DNA from: an uncultured Bacilli bacterium
Lineage (GTDB): Bacteria > Bacillota_I > Bacilli_A > RF39 > UBA660
Length of the DNA stretch: 16,808 bases
Assembly (NCBI GenBank): GCA_944363805.1
Contig: CALVVH010000029.1
Coordinates: forward strand, 1 to 16,808
Direction of reading: 5' to 3'
Shown here: piece by piece, positions 5,056-13,586 of the stretch
Layout: each line of letters opens with the position of its first letter
Position numbering within the stretch: the first letter of the stretch is position 1
Notes under the pieces: model-generated
Told to the model about the DNA's origin: nothing
Database searches by the model: none
Seen by the model: only the letters and a program-made list of their open reading frames with translations
Translations under genes and position numbers: made by a program

Positions 5056-5706
5056 TTATGGTTTATATGTATCATTTAAAACTTCTTGATGTATTTTAGA
5101 ATATAATTTTGCTCTTTGTTCTACTTTTTCTCTATCTTCTTTATAAATTTTACTCTTTTTTAAATTAAAATCTTCATATTTATTAATAGCATCTTCTACT
5201 AAATCATCTATAAAAACTATAGATTTTCTATACGTAATACATACTGGCGGAAATTCATCTTGTGGATAATCAATATCATAATTGCCTAGATAAATTAAAT
5301 CATCATACTTTTTTCGACAATCTACTAAATAGGTAACATCATACATATATAAATAGTTATATTCATCTGGATAAAATTTTAAATTTTTACATCTTTCCAA
5401 CACCATATCATAATTTTCCATCCCCACAGAGCGAGAACTAAATCTTTCAATAAAATGAATATATCCTGTTTTAATAAATTCTAAACTATTAATTTCATTT
5501 AAACTTTTAGGAATTGTATTATCTTTAGTTAGTTTTAACAAAAAAGTTTGTAATCTATCATAACCATTATTCCAATAATAATTTCCTTTTATTAATATTA
5601 AATACTTTCCATTATAAAATGGATTTTCATGCTTAATCTTTATTGCAAATGTATCTCCTATCTGCCAATTTTTTGCTTTAAACTTTTCTATTTGAACTGA
5701 TCCCAT
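5056..5706 (-). CDS. immunity-type protein, paralogue of the gene at 3982-4668
   Basis: The 216-residue soluble protein shares with its neighbour NWQIGDTFAIKI (14-25), LEFIKTGYIHF, KFYPDEYNYLYMY, LIYLGNYDI and NLKKSKIYKED. These blocks define a family with an N-terminal strand-rich domain and a helical C-terminus. Imm26-like assignment is tentative. I start it at ATG 5706, because TAGGAGGAATAAC lies directly upstream; an in-frame TTG at 5724 precedes the ribosome binding site and is unlikely. The upstream 125 bases hold a TATAAT box but no well-placed -35. It probably protects the producer from a toxin of the RHS family, possibly one no longer encoded here. Confidence 0.68.
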   Translation of the reverse strand: MGSVQIEKFKAKNWQIGDTFAIKIKHENPFYNGKYLILIKGNYYWNNGYDRLQTFLLKLTKDNTIPKSLNEINSLEFIKTGYIHFIERFSSRSVGMENYDMVLERCKNLKFYPDEYNYLYMYDVTYLVDCRKKYDDLIYLGNYDIDYPQDEFPPVCITYRKSIVFIDDLVEDAINKYEDFNLKKSKIYKEDREKVEQRAKLYSKIHQEVLNDTYKP

Positions 5707-5831
5707 GTTATTCCTCCTACACAAGTTTATTTAATTCTTAACGTTCAATAAAAATCTATCAAAAAATTTCTAGTACTTCAAAATCCATATTATATATACA
5801 TTTATGACTTTAATTAAATCCAATAAATTAT

Positions 5832-6326
5832 TTAAAAAGTTAAAGTTAAAATATAAATAGTATATTCATCTACATCATATAAAAATAATTCATGATAAAA
5901 ACCTGGTTTTTCTAAATAAGCATAATAATTATTTTCATTTTTTATAATATTGCTACTTATTTTTTCAAATATTTCGGCATTCTCGTTTTTCTCAAAAAGA
6001 TGCATAATTTCTTTATCTATTAATTTCTGAACAACTCTCTTATTTATTTTTATAACATAATCACACTCTAACATTTTTTTATAAGTTTCTTCGTCATATG
6101 TAAGTTTATTTAAATAAGTTGCATCTCTTAGCCCTTCAATAAAAATTTGTTCTAACGTTTTTGGGGTTTCAAAATCTATATTATATGTTTCTTTATATCT
6201 ATCTGCAATTTCTAAACGATCAACTTCTGAAGATAAGAAGATAAAAGAAAAAACAATAAAAGGAATTAGCATAAGCATAAATATAATTGTTAATAATATA
6301 GATATAATTTTAATATTTTTTTTCAA
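5832..6326 (-). CDS. membrane-anchored protein directly behind the RHS toxin, candidate immunity protein
   Basis: The 164-residue protein has a lysine-rich start, one long hydrophobic segment (about 8-33) and a charged domain of about 130 residues that would lie outside the membrane. The first codon is TTG at 6326, chosen because GAAAGGTAG lies eight bases upstream and no better start exists. Only 36 bases separate it from the RHS stop codon, the usual place of an immunity gene. An outward-facing anchored immunity protein would fit a toxin that acts at the envelope. There is no recognisable family and no catalytic motif; immunity is inferred from position and topology. Confidence 0.6.
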   Translation of the reverse strand: MKKNIKIISILLTIIFMLMLIPFIVFSFIFLSSEVDRLEIADRYKETYNIDFETPKTLEQIFIEGLRDATYLNKLTYDEETYKKMLECDYVIKINKRVVQKLIDKEIMHLFEKNENAEIFEKISSNIIKNENNYYAYLEKPGFYHELFLYDVDEYTIYILTLTF

Positions 6327-6362
6327 TATTAACTACCTTTCTTAAAAATAATTTATAATTTA

Positions 6363-9300
6363 TTAATCCACTACATAAACATACATAAAATTTAAATGCC
6401 ATTCATACGGAGTAAATACATTAGTATTTTGCATAATTAAGCCATAATAATTAAGAATTCCGGCAAAACTATCATAATTTGAAGTTTCTTTATCATAATT
6501 ATAATTATCCCATATATGAACCTGCACTTCCCATGTTTCTTTACCTGCTACAGAAAATTTAGATTTTGTCCACTCAAGTTCATAGTTAAACTTTCCTACC
6601 CCTAGTCTCAAATCAGTATATCCAGAAAAAGAAGCAGTTCCACTAGAATATCCAGTTTTGTGCGTACTTCCAGGCTTATTATTTTCCAGTATATCGTGGA
6701 ACAAATCTGATTTCTTTATATCTGTTATTAATCGTTCTTCAGTTTCCTCGTCTAAATTTCCTCCCGTAATAGACTCTTTAAGCATATCAGATGCATTAGG
6801 TGCGTAAGGCCACGTAATCCTAGAAACTATATAGTTGCTTGCTTTTGCTAATAAATTTACAGGCATAACAGCTATATTAACTATTGATTTTAAATAATCC
6901 GAAAATTTAGTCTTATTTCCATTACTGTCACTATAACCTACTGGATTATTCTTACAATATAAATATAAATTATATCCTAATGCCCATCTATCCGCATTAA
7001 TAATACCATCTGCATTAATAAATCTACCCCATGCTGGATTATAATATCTAGAATTTAGATAATATAATTTAGTTTCACTATCATAATAATATGATCTATA
7101 TCTAAATGGATTTATATAAGCAATATTAGATGTATCAATTATTTCATTACCTAAATTATCCTTAATGCTTATAACATTACCCCATGAATCATATAGATAT
7201 TCTGCTACTAAATTATAATTACTATCTAGTAATCCTATAATATCATCTTGAGCATTTTTTAGATAATAATATAAATTATCATTATACTTTAGTCCTATCA
7301 ATTTACTATTACTATCTCGTAAATAGTATATCATATTTGTACCAGTTTGTTCAAATATAATATTTTTATTTTCTAAATAATAGTTAGTTTTTACATCATT
7401 AACAGTTTTACTAGTTCTAATACCTTTTTTATTATATTCATAGTTAACAACTAAATTATTTGAAGTATCTTCATACTTTTGTAAAGTTCTACCATTAATC
7501 CAAGTAAGATTAGTATTTCCAATAGTAACTGGATTACCAATACCATCATATGTAATATTAATTCCATCATATTTAGTTAATTGATCTTCCCAATTACTAT
7601 TATTATATTCATAAACTATACTATCAAGTAAATTACTTGTTCTAAATTCATAAGTATTTTTACTTAATATATTACCTTCACTATCATAAATATATTTAAA
7701 TGTTTTATTTAATCTATAATCATCTTCTTTAATTAATTGATTATATTTATCATAATAATATCTATTAATTAATGAATCATTATAATAAACATGAGTAATA
7801 TTATATAAAGCATCATATTTATATGAGTATTTATTATCACCATTAGTAATACTATCTAGAATTAATGATGTTCTATTACCATTAGATACATAATCATATT
7901 TTGTTATATAAGTATCATTTAAACTTCTATTACTTAATCTACCTAAAGCATCATAATTATAATTAACTTTTACATCATCTATAATAGATTTTTTAAGTGC
8001 TTGTTCTTCATTATAAGTAAATTCTTTAGTTTTAGTAATATTACCTAAATTATATATTTTTTTAGTCAAATTATTGTCATCATCATATGTATAATTTAAT
8101 TTAAAATTATCATATCTATAATTTACTAATCTTTGAGATAAATCATAATCATAAATATAAGTATGTAGTAAATAATCTAAGTTATCCCGTTCTTCTATCT
8201 TAGCAACATTATTAAAACTATCATATTTATAGTGGTAATTTATATTTCCTTTTTTAATTTTCTTAATTCTTTCAAAGTTATCATAACTAAACTCTATTAC
8301 ATCACCATTACCATAAGTAGATTTTATTAACTTTCCATTATTATCTTCATAATCATTTGTTATTAATGTTACATTATCCCCGATTTTAATAGATTTAGTT
8401 TTTAAGAAATCATCATATGTAAAATTATAGTCTTTATTACCACTAGTAATTTTATTCAATAAATTTTGATTATTATAAGAATAATTAATTACTTTACCTT
8501 CCTTTTCAATCTTTATAATCTGTTCTTTATCATTATATGTATAATTTATAGTGTTTCCTAAAGAATCTTTTAAACTATTGATAAGTCCGTTATTAGAGTT
8601 AATATCATATTCTGTTGTATTAAATAAAGAATTTGTAATGCTTTTTATAAATTTACCATCTTCTGTATAAGTAGCTGTATTTTCAATAAATAAAGGACTA
8701 CTTGAATTATGAAAATAAAATTCAAAGTTTGCATCATTACCACTCATTTCCGTAAATATTAATTCATTGTTTTCCCACTTCAAATATTTTGTATAATCAT
8801 TATAAATATTTATATAGTAATCATTATTAGTATTTTTAGTAATATTAAATTTTGCTTGATTTATATATCTAACTAAAGATAATTTATTATCAATATATCC
8901 TAAGTAATAATTAGGATTTAACACTGATTTTATTAAATAATAATCATTTTCTTTTATAACTTCAAATATTTCATTACTACAATTATTTTCAATCATAGTT
9001 AATGTTTTATTTGGATAATCAGCATCTAAATATTTTTGTGTTCCTTTCAATCTTATAAAATATTTACCAGCTAATTCTTCATTTTCACCAGTAGCCTTAG
9101 TTCTAATTACTATTGGATTTCCAAAATTATCATATTTAAATTCGTTAACTATACCGGTTTCTGATATACTACTTAAGACTCTATCTTTAACTTGATTATC
9201 ATATTCATAAGATAATTCATGTCCTAGCGGTGTTGCTACTTCTATAAGTTGATTATTATCATCATATTTAAATTTTGATTCTTTATTATTTAAGTCGTTT

Positions 9301-12300
9301 ACACTTGTCAAATTTGCATTATCATCATAGTTATATGAAATTACACTCAAGTCCTTTGTCATAAAAAAGTTTGTCATATAAAATTCGTTTGCCATATTTT
9401 CAGCAAATAATGAAAAAATAACTTTATCATAATCATATTCAGCAGAATAAACTGTAGAAAAATATTGCCATTCATCTTCATTAAAGTTTAATTCAAAATC
9501 TGGAATAAAGCCATGACCTTCATCTTCTGGCTGATTTGTATAATTAAATGAAATTAAACAATTTGCTGGCCAATCAGAATTATAATAATTGTTCATTGTA
9601 GCATTTTTGTACCAAAAAGATAAAAAATATACATCGCCAGCTTTACCAGTAATATCAAACTCTTTAACTAACTGATACGAAACGTATGGATCACGTTTCA
9701 ATTTTAAAGCTGTAAGTCCAGTATCTAATTCAACTACCTGAACACTTGGACTAATACTATTTACACTGCTGCTTTTAGCTATAGACCATCCTGAAATTCC
9801 ATTAGAAAAATCACCATTATCAATTAAATTATAAATATTAGCTACTTCGCCCTTTTCCAACTGTAAATCATCTATATAAGCCACTGCATCTGTAAAATAT
9901 AGATATACATAAACTGAACGCATATAATTTTGAGGTATATAAACAGTAAAATCATGTCTTACAAATTCATCTGTTAAATCAAATTCTTCACTATCAAAAT
10001 CATACATATAAGTGTTTTCATCATGTATTTCAATATGTATTTTAGCTTTACCACTACCTTTATAATATCCACTAAAAGTATAATAGCAATTATTTTCATC
10101 AACAGGAAAAGCTTTAAATAAATATCCACTACCAGTTAATTTTAAAGATTTACTACCACTATGAGCTACTTCACTAGAAAATTCTTTGGTTAATCCCGTA
10201 ACATAGAAAATATCATCGCTACTTTCAAAACTAGAATTATTTATAAAATTTTTAACAGTTTTATTTAATAATTCTGTATCTAATAACAAATTTCTAATAT
10301 TTTTAAAATCTACATAACTATTTCTTTTTCCCATTGCTTCTTTTAATGTTTCACCAATATCTAAATTAGATACAGCAACATTATTTCCCAAATCATTAAA
10401 TGTATAAGTGTTTTTTCTTCCTAAATTGTCTTTATATGATGTTACATTAAATCCATAAGTTATATCTACAAATTTTCCAATAGAATTATTAAGTCCATAT
10501 TCTGTTATTTTCTTTAATCTATAAGGTATAGTTTCATAATACTCATATTTTTTCTTTAAAGAATTTATATCAGTAATATATTCAATTAATTTTAAATTAT
10601 TATAACTAATACTAGTTACATAACCATCTCTAACAAGACTAGTCATTTGATAATCACTATTACAATTTACTATAACTGTTTTACTAGTTGTACTAAACGT
10701 CATTTTATTAGTATCATAACTAATATTTATTTGACTATTGTTAGCATCCATTATTTTTATAATTCTATTAGATGAATCATATTCTATAACATTAGTATCA
10801 TTACTAGAATTAGTAATTTTAGTTAAATAACCGACATTATTGACAATAGAAAATTCTAAACTATCACTATATTTATTAGTCATTTTATATAAATTATCAA
10901 TTTTTTCAATTACTAAATGTAAATTATCTTCATCATAATACATATTATCATTATTATCTTTTCTAAAATAATGCAAAGTACCATCACTATCTAAGTATTC
11001 TAAATATTCTATTTCATCAATAGTGACTTCTTTTATTGTTTGATGGTAATTTAATTTATAACCTAATCCATATCCATAATTATTATTTAAAACGACATCA
11101 TTAGTATTATAATACATACTAACATTACTAGGAAATTTACCACCAATAGTTGAAATTATATCAAAAGATGATATTAAATTACCATTATAATTATTAATGT
11201 ATGTTAAACCAAAAGCATATGGCATTTGTTGATATGTCATATAGTCTTCTAAACCATTAGCATTACGATAAGTAATAACTAATAATGGTTTTGGGTTATT
11301 TCCAGTAACTTGATTATTTTTAGAAAAATAACGACATACATCATCATTAATTTCACGAGTTTCTATATGAGACTTTAACATTATTCCATAATTAGGTTCG
11401 CCAGAGTACCATTTTTTGACTAAATTAGTAATATTAAATATATTATATCCAACATCAGTAATTGTTGAATCCTCAACTTTACTTTCATAATAATCACCAT
11501 ATGTTTCTATTCTCGTACTATACTTATCATACATAGAATTCCAATCAGCAGTTGTCTCATCCCAATCAGAAGTAACTTTATGAACATCAACGCAAGAATA
11601 ATTTTTACTAGGTTCAGAATATGGAACTGGATAACCTATTAAATTAACATATGCATCTATTATCTGACTACCAGTTCCAATCGTAGGCAAATCAAATTTA
11701 AGTAAACTTCTAAATATTGTATTATTAGCATCAACTCCTACTTTTAACTTATCTAAACTATTGCGATCAGTTCCACTATCTCCTTCATAAATAAATGTAT
11801 CATATACATTATTTTCTGAAGAACTATTAGTAATTGTAGGGTCAATTATAACCGGATACTTTCTAGAATCATCTAAAAGCCAATCTAAATCTAAATTTAA
11901 TTCAATTCGTTTTTTATTATGAAAATTAAACAATTTATAAAAAGCATTATTATTAATTTCACCATTACTATCTATCATATAAGGTTTTTCAATAGTAAAA
12001 ATATTTTTATCAAATTTATAAGCATAAACTTTTCCATCTTCTATTTTTAAATCTAAATTAGTTTCTAAATTAAAAAGTATCTTATCTAATACGTCTTCTT
12101 TAGACTTAAATACAATTGATTCTTTTATTTTTTCTCCTTCTAAATTATAATCGACATCAATATTATTGATAACATTATTAATCTGAATAGTATTATTTCT
12201 AATCTTTTTTAAATTAGAATTATTACCATTATTAATATTAATTATCAAATAATTATTATCCATCTCAACTTTTAACAAATTTTGTTTATTAAAAGTTGAT

Positions 12301-12488
12301 TTAAAAGCATTATGTTCATTATAAAATTCTTCATTTTCTTCAATCAACGAATTATCAATTTCTTCATATTTACCATTTTTCCAAAAATGAATATCTTTAT
12401 CATAAACATATGCTTCTATGATGCCATCTTCTCGAAGAAAATGTTTTTCTCTTCGTTTTCTAGCATCTATTAATTCTATTTTTTTCAT
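6363..12488 (-). CDS. giant RHS/YD-repeat protein with DNRLRE and lectin-like modules, polymorphic toxin
   Basis: The 2041-residue protein has these parts: a charged N-terminus without signal peptide or membrane segment; a DNRLRE domain (about 225-408); the start of the RHS shell (from about 412); two carbohydrate-binding-like beta-sandwich modules (about 745-877 and 885-1048); a ricin-like trefoil insert (about 1140-1260); YD repeats up to about 1780 (KYDSFNN, NYDALGRL, YDSEGN types); and the RHS core (about 1793-1857: RYYNPAWGRFINAD, then YLYCKNNPV). RHS proteins form a hollow beta-cage holding a C-terminal toxin. Here residues 1858-2041 form the variable tip, which is unrecognised; DNYNYD (1994-1999) faintly recalls colicin M, but the HR pair is missing. 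ATG at 12488 follows GGGTGATG. An anchored candidate immunity gene follows. Confidence 0.9.
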   Translation of the reverse strand: MKKIELIDARKRREKHFLREDGIIEAYVYDKDIHFWKNGKYEEIDNSLIEENEEFYNEHNAFKSTFNKQNLLKVEMDNNYLIININNGNNSNLKKIRNNTIQINNVINNIDVDYNLEGEKIKESIVFKSKEDVLDKILFNLETNLDLKIEDGKVYAYKFDKNIFTIEKPYMIDSNGEINNNAFYKLFNFHNKKRIELNLDLDWLLDDSRKYPVIIDPTITNSSSENNVYDTFIYEGDSGTDRNSLDKLKVGVDANNTIFRSLLKFDLPTIGTGSQIIDAYVNLIGYPVPYSEPSKNYSCVDVHKVTSDWDETTADWNSMYDKYSTRIETYGDYYESKVEDSTITDVGYNIFNITNLVKKWYSGEPNYGIMLKSHIETREINDDVCRYFSKNNQVTGNNPKPLLVITYRNANGLEDYMTYQQMPYAFGLTYINNYNGNLISSFDIISTIGGKFPSNVSMYYNTNDVVLNNNYGYGLGYKLNYHQTIKEVTIDEIEYLEYLDSDGTLHYFRKDNNDNMYYDEDNLHLVIEKIDNLYKMTNKYSDSLEFSIVNNVGYLTKITNSSNDTNVIEYDSSNRIIKIMDANNSQINISYDTNKMTFSTTSKTVIVNCNSDYQMTSLVRDGYVTSISYNNLKLIEYITDINSLKKKYEYYETIPYRLKKITEYGLNNSIGKFVDITYGFNVTSYKDNLGRKNTYTFNDLGNNVAVSNLDIGETLKEAMGKRNSYVDFKNIRNLLLDTELLNKTVKNFINNSSFESSDDIFYVTGLTKEFSSEVAHSGSKSLKLTGSGYLFKAFPVDENNCYYTFSGYYKGSGKAKIHIEIHDENTYMYDFDSEEFDLTDEFVRHDFTVYIPQNYMRSVYVYLYFTDAVAYIDDLQLEKGEVANIYNLIDNGDFSNGISGWSIAKSSSVNSISPSVQVVELDTGLTALKLKRDPYVSYQLVKEFDITGKAGDVYFLSFWYKNATMNNYYNSDWPANCLISFNYTNQPEDEGHGFIPDFELNFNEDEWQYFSTVYSAEYDYDKVIFSLFAENMANEFYMTNFFMTKDLSVISYNYDDNANLTSVNDLNNKESKFKYDDNNQLIEVATPLGHELSYEYDNQVKDRVLSSISETGIVNEFKYDNFGNPIVIRTKATGENEELAGKYFIRLKGTQKYLDADYPNKTLTMIENNCSNEIFEVIKENDYYLIKSVLNPNYYLGYIDNKLSLVRYINQAKFNITKNTNNDYYINIYNDYTKYLKWENNELIFTEMSGNDANFEFYFHNSSSPLFIENTATYTEDGKFIKSITNSLFNTTEYDINSNNGLINSLKDSLGNTINYTYNDKEQIIKIEKEGKVINYSYNNQNLLNKITSGNKDYNFTYDDFLKTKSIKIGDNVTLITNDYEDNNGKLIKSTYGNGDVIEFSYDNFERIKKIKKGNINYHYKYDSFNNVAKIEERDNLDYLLHTYIYDYDLSQRLVNYRYDNFKLNYTYDDDNNLTKKIYNLGNITKTKEFTYNEEQALKKSIIDDVKVNYNYDALGRLSNRSLNDTYITKYDYVSNGNRTSLILDSITNGDNKYSYKYDALYNITHVYYNDSLINRYYYDKYNQLIKEDDYRLNKTFKYIYDSEGNILSKNTYEFRTSNLLDSIVYEYNNSNWEDQLTKYDGINITYDGIGNPVTIGNTNLTWINGRTLQKYEDTSNNLVVNYEYNKKGIRTSKTVNDVKTNYYLENKNIIFEQTGTNMIYYLRDSNSKLIGLKYNDNLYYYLKNAQDDIIGLLDSNYNLVAEYLYDSWGNVISIKDNLGNEIIDTSNIAYINPFRYRSYYYDSETKLYYLNSRYYNPAWGRFINADGIINADRWALGYNLYLYCKNNPVGYSDSNGNKTKFSDYLKSIVNIAVMPVNLLAKASNYIVSRITWPYAPNASDMLKESITGGNLDEETEERLITDIKKSDLFHDILENNKPGSTHKTGYSSGTASFSGYTDLRLGVGKFNYELEWTKSKFSVAGKETWEVQVHIWDNYNYDKETSNYDSFAGILNYYGLIMQNTNVFTPYEWHLNFMYVYVVD

Positions 12489-12500
12489 TTTTCATCACCC

Positions 12501-12538
12501 ATTTTAAAGTATGAAAAGATGAACTAGAATTGCGCTAG
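12501..12538 (-). promoter_or_regulatory. promoter of the RHS gene, shared motif with the tail-tip gene
   Basis: On the minus strand CTAGCG, three bases, TTCTAGT, one base, CA, six bases, CATACTTTA and AAA precede the RHS start. The same arrangement, with identical spacing, occurs at 14685-14722 before the tail-tip gene. CATACTTT resembles a SigE -10 element, with GCAATT 14 bases upstream as a weak -35. The CTAG half-sites form a short palindrome that could bind a regulator. The motif overlaps the last codons of the 107-residue gene. Confidence 0.5.
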
Positions 12539-12847
12539 AGAATTTAATTCTTTTATTTTTTTCTTAACATTAGGATAATAACTTTTCCATATAGTAGAAA
12601 CATCCTTATCACATTGAAAAGAAACATAGTCTACCGCAGCTGTAACATTCTTGCCTAAAACAATAATTTGATAATAAAGCTTATTTTCTATTCCCACTAA
12701 CTCCTTTAAATGTTGTGATATTTTATCCCTAGTATTAATTTTAAATTTAAGTATTTCATTAATATTGTTTAATTCAAAATTAATATCTTCTTTCCTATTA
12801 TTTAAAATTTCAATTTCTTTATTAATATTAACATAATTATTTATCAT
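12524..12847 (-). CDS. small helical protein upstream of the RHS gene, phage-regulator-like
   Basis: The 107-residue product begins with a heptad-rich coiled coil (INKEIEILNNRKEDINF onward) and ends with a compact segment, LVGIENKLYYQIIVLGKNVTAAVDYVS then DVSTIWKSYYPNVKKKI. This layout recalls RinA/ArpU-type phage regulators with a C-terminal helix-turn-helix, but the match is weak and no function is assigned. I place the start at ATG 12847; the frame extends upstream only by reading through the group II intron's domain V. GGTG is a weak ribosome binding site. AC-16 bases-CATAAAATA upstream is SigK-like. Its stop lies 35 bases before the RHS start. Confidence 0.55.
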   Translation of the reverse strand: MINNYVNINKEIEILNNRKEDINFELNNINEILKFKINTRDKISQHLKELVGIENKLYYQIIVLGKNVTAAVDYVSFQCDKDVSTIWKSYYPNVKKKIKELNSLAQF

Positions 12848-12863
12848 ACATATTACACCAATA

Positions 12864-12890
12864 TATTTTATGTGCTTGGCCAAAAATGGT
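12864..12890 (-). promoter_or_regulatory. SigK-like promoter of the 107-residue gene
   Basis: On the minus strand AC (12889-12890), 16 bases and CATAAAATA (12864-12872) match the SigK pattern with the same spacing as the coat gene promoter. It lies just behind the 3' end of the intron, in original exon sequence. Confidence 0.45.
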
Positions 12891-12942
12891 AAATGATAAA
12901 AGCAATCGAGTAGAAGGCAGTGACTAGCTGCCGTCCTCTCAC

Positions 12943-12974
12943 ACCACCGTACGTACCGTTCGGTATACGGCGGT
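12943..12974 (-). other. domain V of the group IIC intron
   Basis: The lower helix is ACCGCCGTA / TACGGTGGT, a two-base CG bulge follows, and the upper helix TACC/GGTA carries the loop GAAC. The catalytic triad position reads CGC, as in class IIC, rather than AGC. From memory the sequence agrees with the domain V of the Oceanobacillus iheyensis intron. The reading frame running through it (NEPPYTERYVRW) is a translation of ribozyme sequence, not a gene. Confidence 0.88.
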
Positions 12975-13056
12975 TCGTTAAATATACATCTCATGGCTAC
13001 TACTTCACGTAAATGGTATAAATCACCCGCTACTTACTACCCTCTGCTTCCAGCAT

Positions 13057-13082
13057 ACTCTCGTAAGTGAGAGTCTTTTTTT
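13057..13082 (+). terminator. terminator-like hairpin inside intron domain IV, opposite strand
   Basis: ACTCTC (13057-13062) pairs with GAGAGT (13069-13074), followed by CTTTTTTT on the plus strand. It faces against the direction of the intron, so it may only be the domain IV tip left after loss of the coding region, or it may stop antisense transcription. Confidence 0.4.
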
Positions 13083-13553
13083 GACTTGTCTGGCTTTTAA
13101 TTACACCTTTCATTTTTCATAACAGATAATATTTAACGTCTTGTCCTTTGCTCCATATAGTTTCCTATACTTCATCACTACTACGACAAGAACTGACTTC
13201 TTGATGTTCAGCTATACATCTCTATATAGGTTACTTTTCTAATATATCTTATAATCACATATTAGATAGCGTATCATCAAGACCTCACACGGTAAGTGTT
13301 AACACTTTCATCTCATCTACTCGCCACATTTACTATATAAACCTCGTGTAGTATTGGACTTTACTTTGTTTTGCAAACTCATCCAGTTTATACAGCCTTA
13401 GTATGTGATTTCTGTCCGTCGAGCCAAGATTTTGCCTCCAGCTTCCTTCAGATTCTACCTCACGATAGACACCCTTGCTATTGGCTAGTGGTTCCTACTA
13501 CCAAGCCCACAGGCAACTTTCATGCCCTAGTTTTAACACATGCGTGTCGCACC

Positions 13554-13586
13554 AAAAAAAGAAGAACATAATTAAGATGTTCTTCT
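13554..13586 (-). terminator. terminator of the tail-tip gene and intron insertion site
   Basis: On the minus strand AGAAGAACAT pairs with ATGTTCTTCT around loop CTTAATT, followed by TTTTTTTG. The left arm is coding (last codons of the tail-tip gene) and the loop contains its TAA. The group IIC intron begins at the base after the T run and one G. Confidence 0.85.

Larger units (their letters stand above)
12905..13552 (-). mobile_element. group IIC intron without an intron-encoded protein
   Basis: Reading leftward, the element starts GTGCGACACG at 13552 and ends CTACTCGAT at about 12905 (one base uncertain), 648 bases in all. Domain I and II-III landmarks match the Oceanobacillus-type group IIC ribozyme: GCAAGGGTGTC, ATCTGAAGGAAGC (around 13441-13454) and GGATGAGTTTGC (around 13373-13384). 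Domain V (12943-12974) and the domain VI hairpin (GGCAG/CTGCC) close it. Domain IV, where a reverse transcriptase/maturase of over 1 kb usually sits, is only a few hundred bases with no such frame. It would need a maturase in trans to move or splice well. It sits directly after a terminator T run, the typical group IIC target. Confidence 0.88.

Noticed and set aside
5707..5831. SigE/SigK promoter before the 216-residue gene
   Set aside because: CATAAATGT is present, but lacks the TA end and any -35 partner; the TATAAT nearby has no -35 at proper spacing.
6327..6362. Terminator after the RHS gene
   Set aside because: Only weak A-T symmetry is seen; no stable hairpin with a T run, so the 164-residue gene is probably co-transcribed.
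12848..12994. N-terminal extension of the 107-residue protein (containing NEPPYTERYVRW)
   Set aside because: This stretch is the group IIC intron's domain V and VI plus a few exon codons read as protein; it is ribozyme sequence.
13371..13571. 66-codon plus-strand frame
   Set aside because: It runs antisense through the 5' part of the group II intron; its cysteine- and proline-rich product reflects ribozyme sequence.
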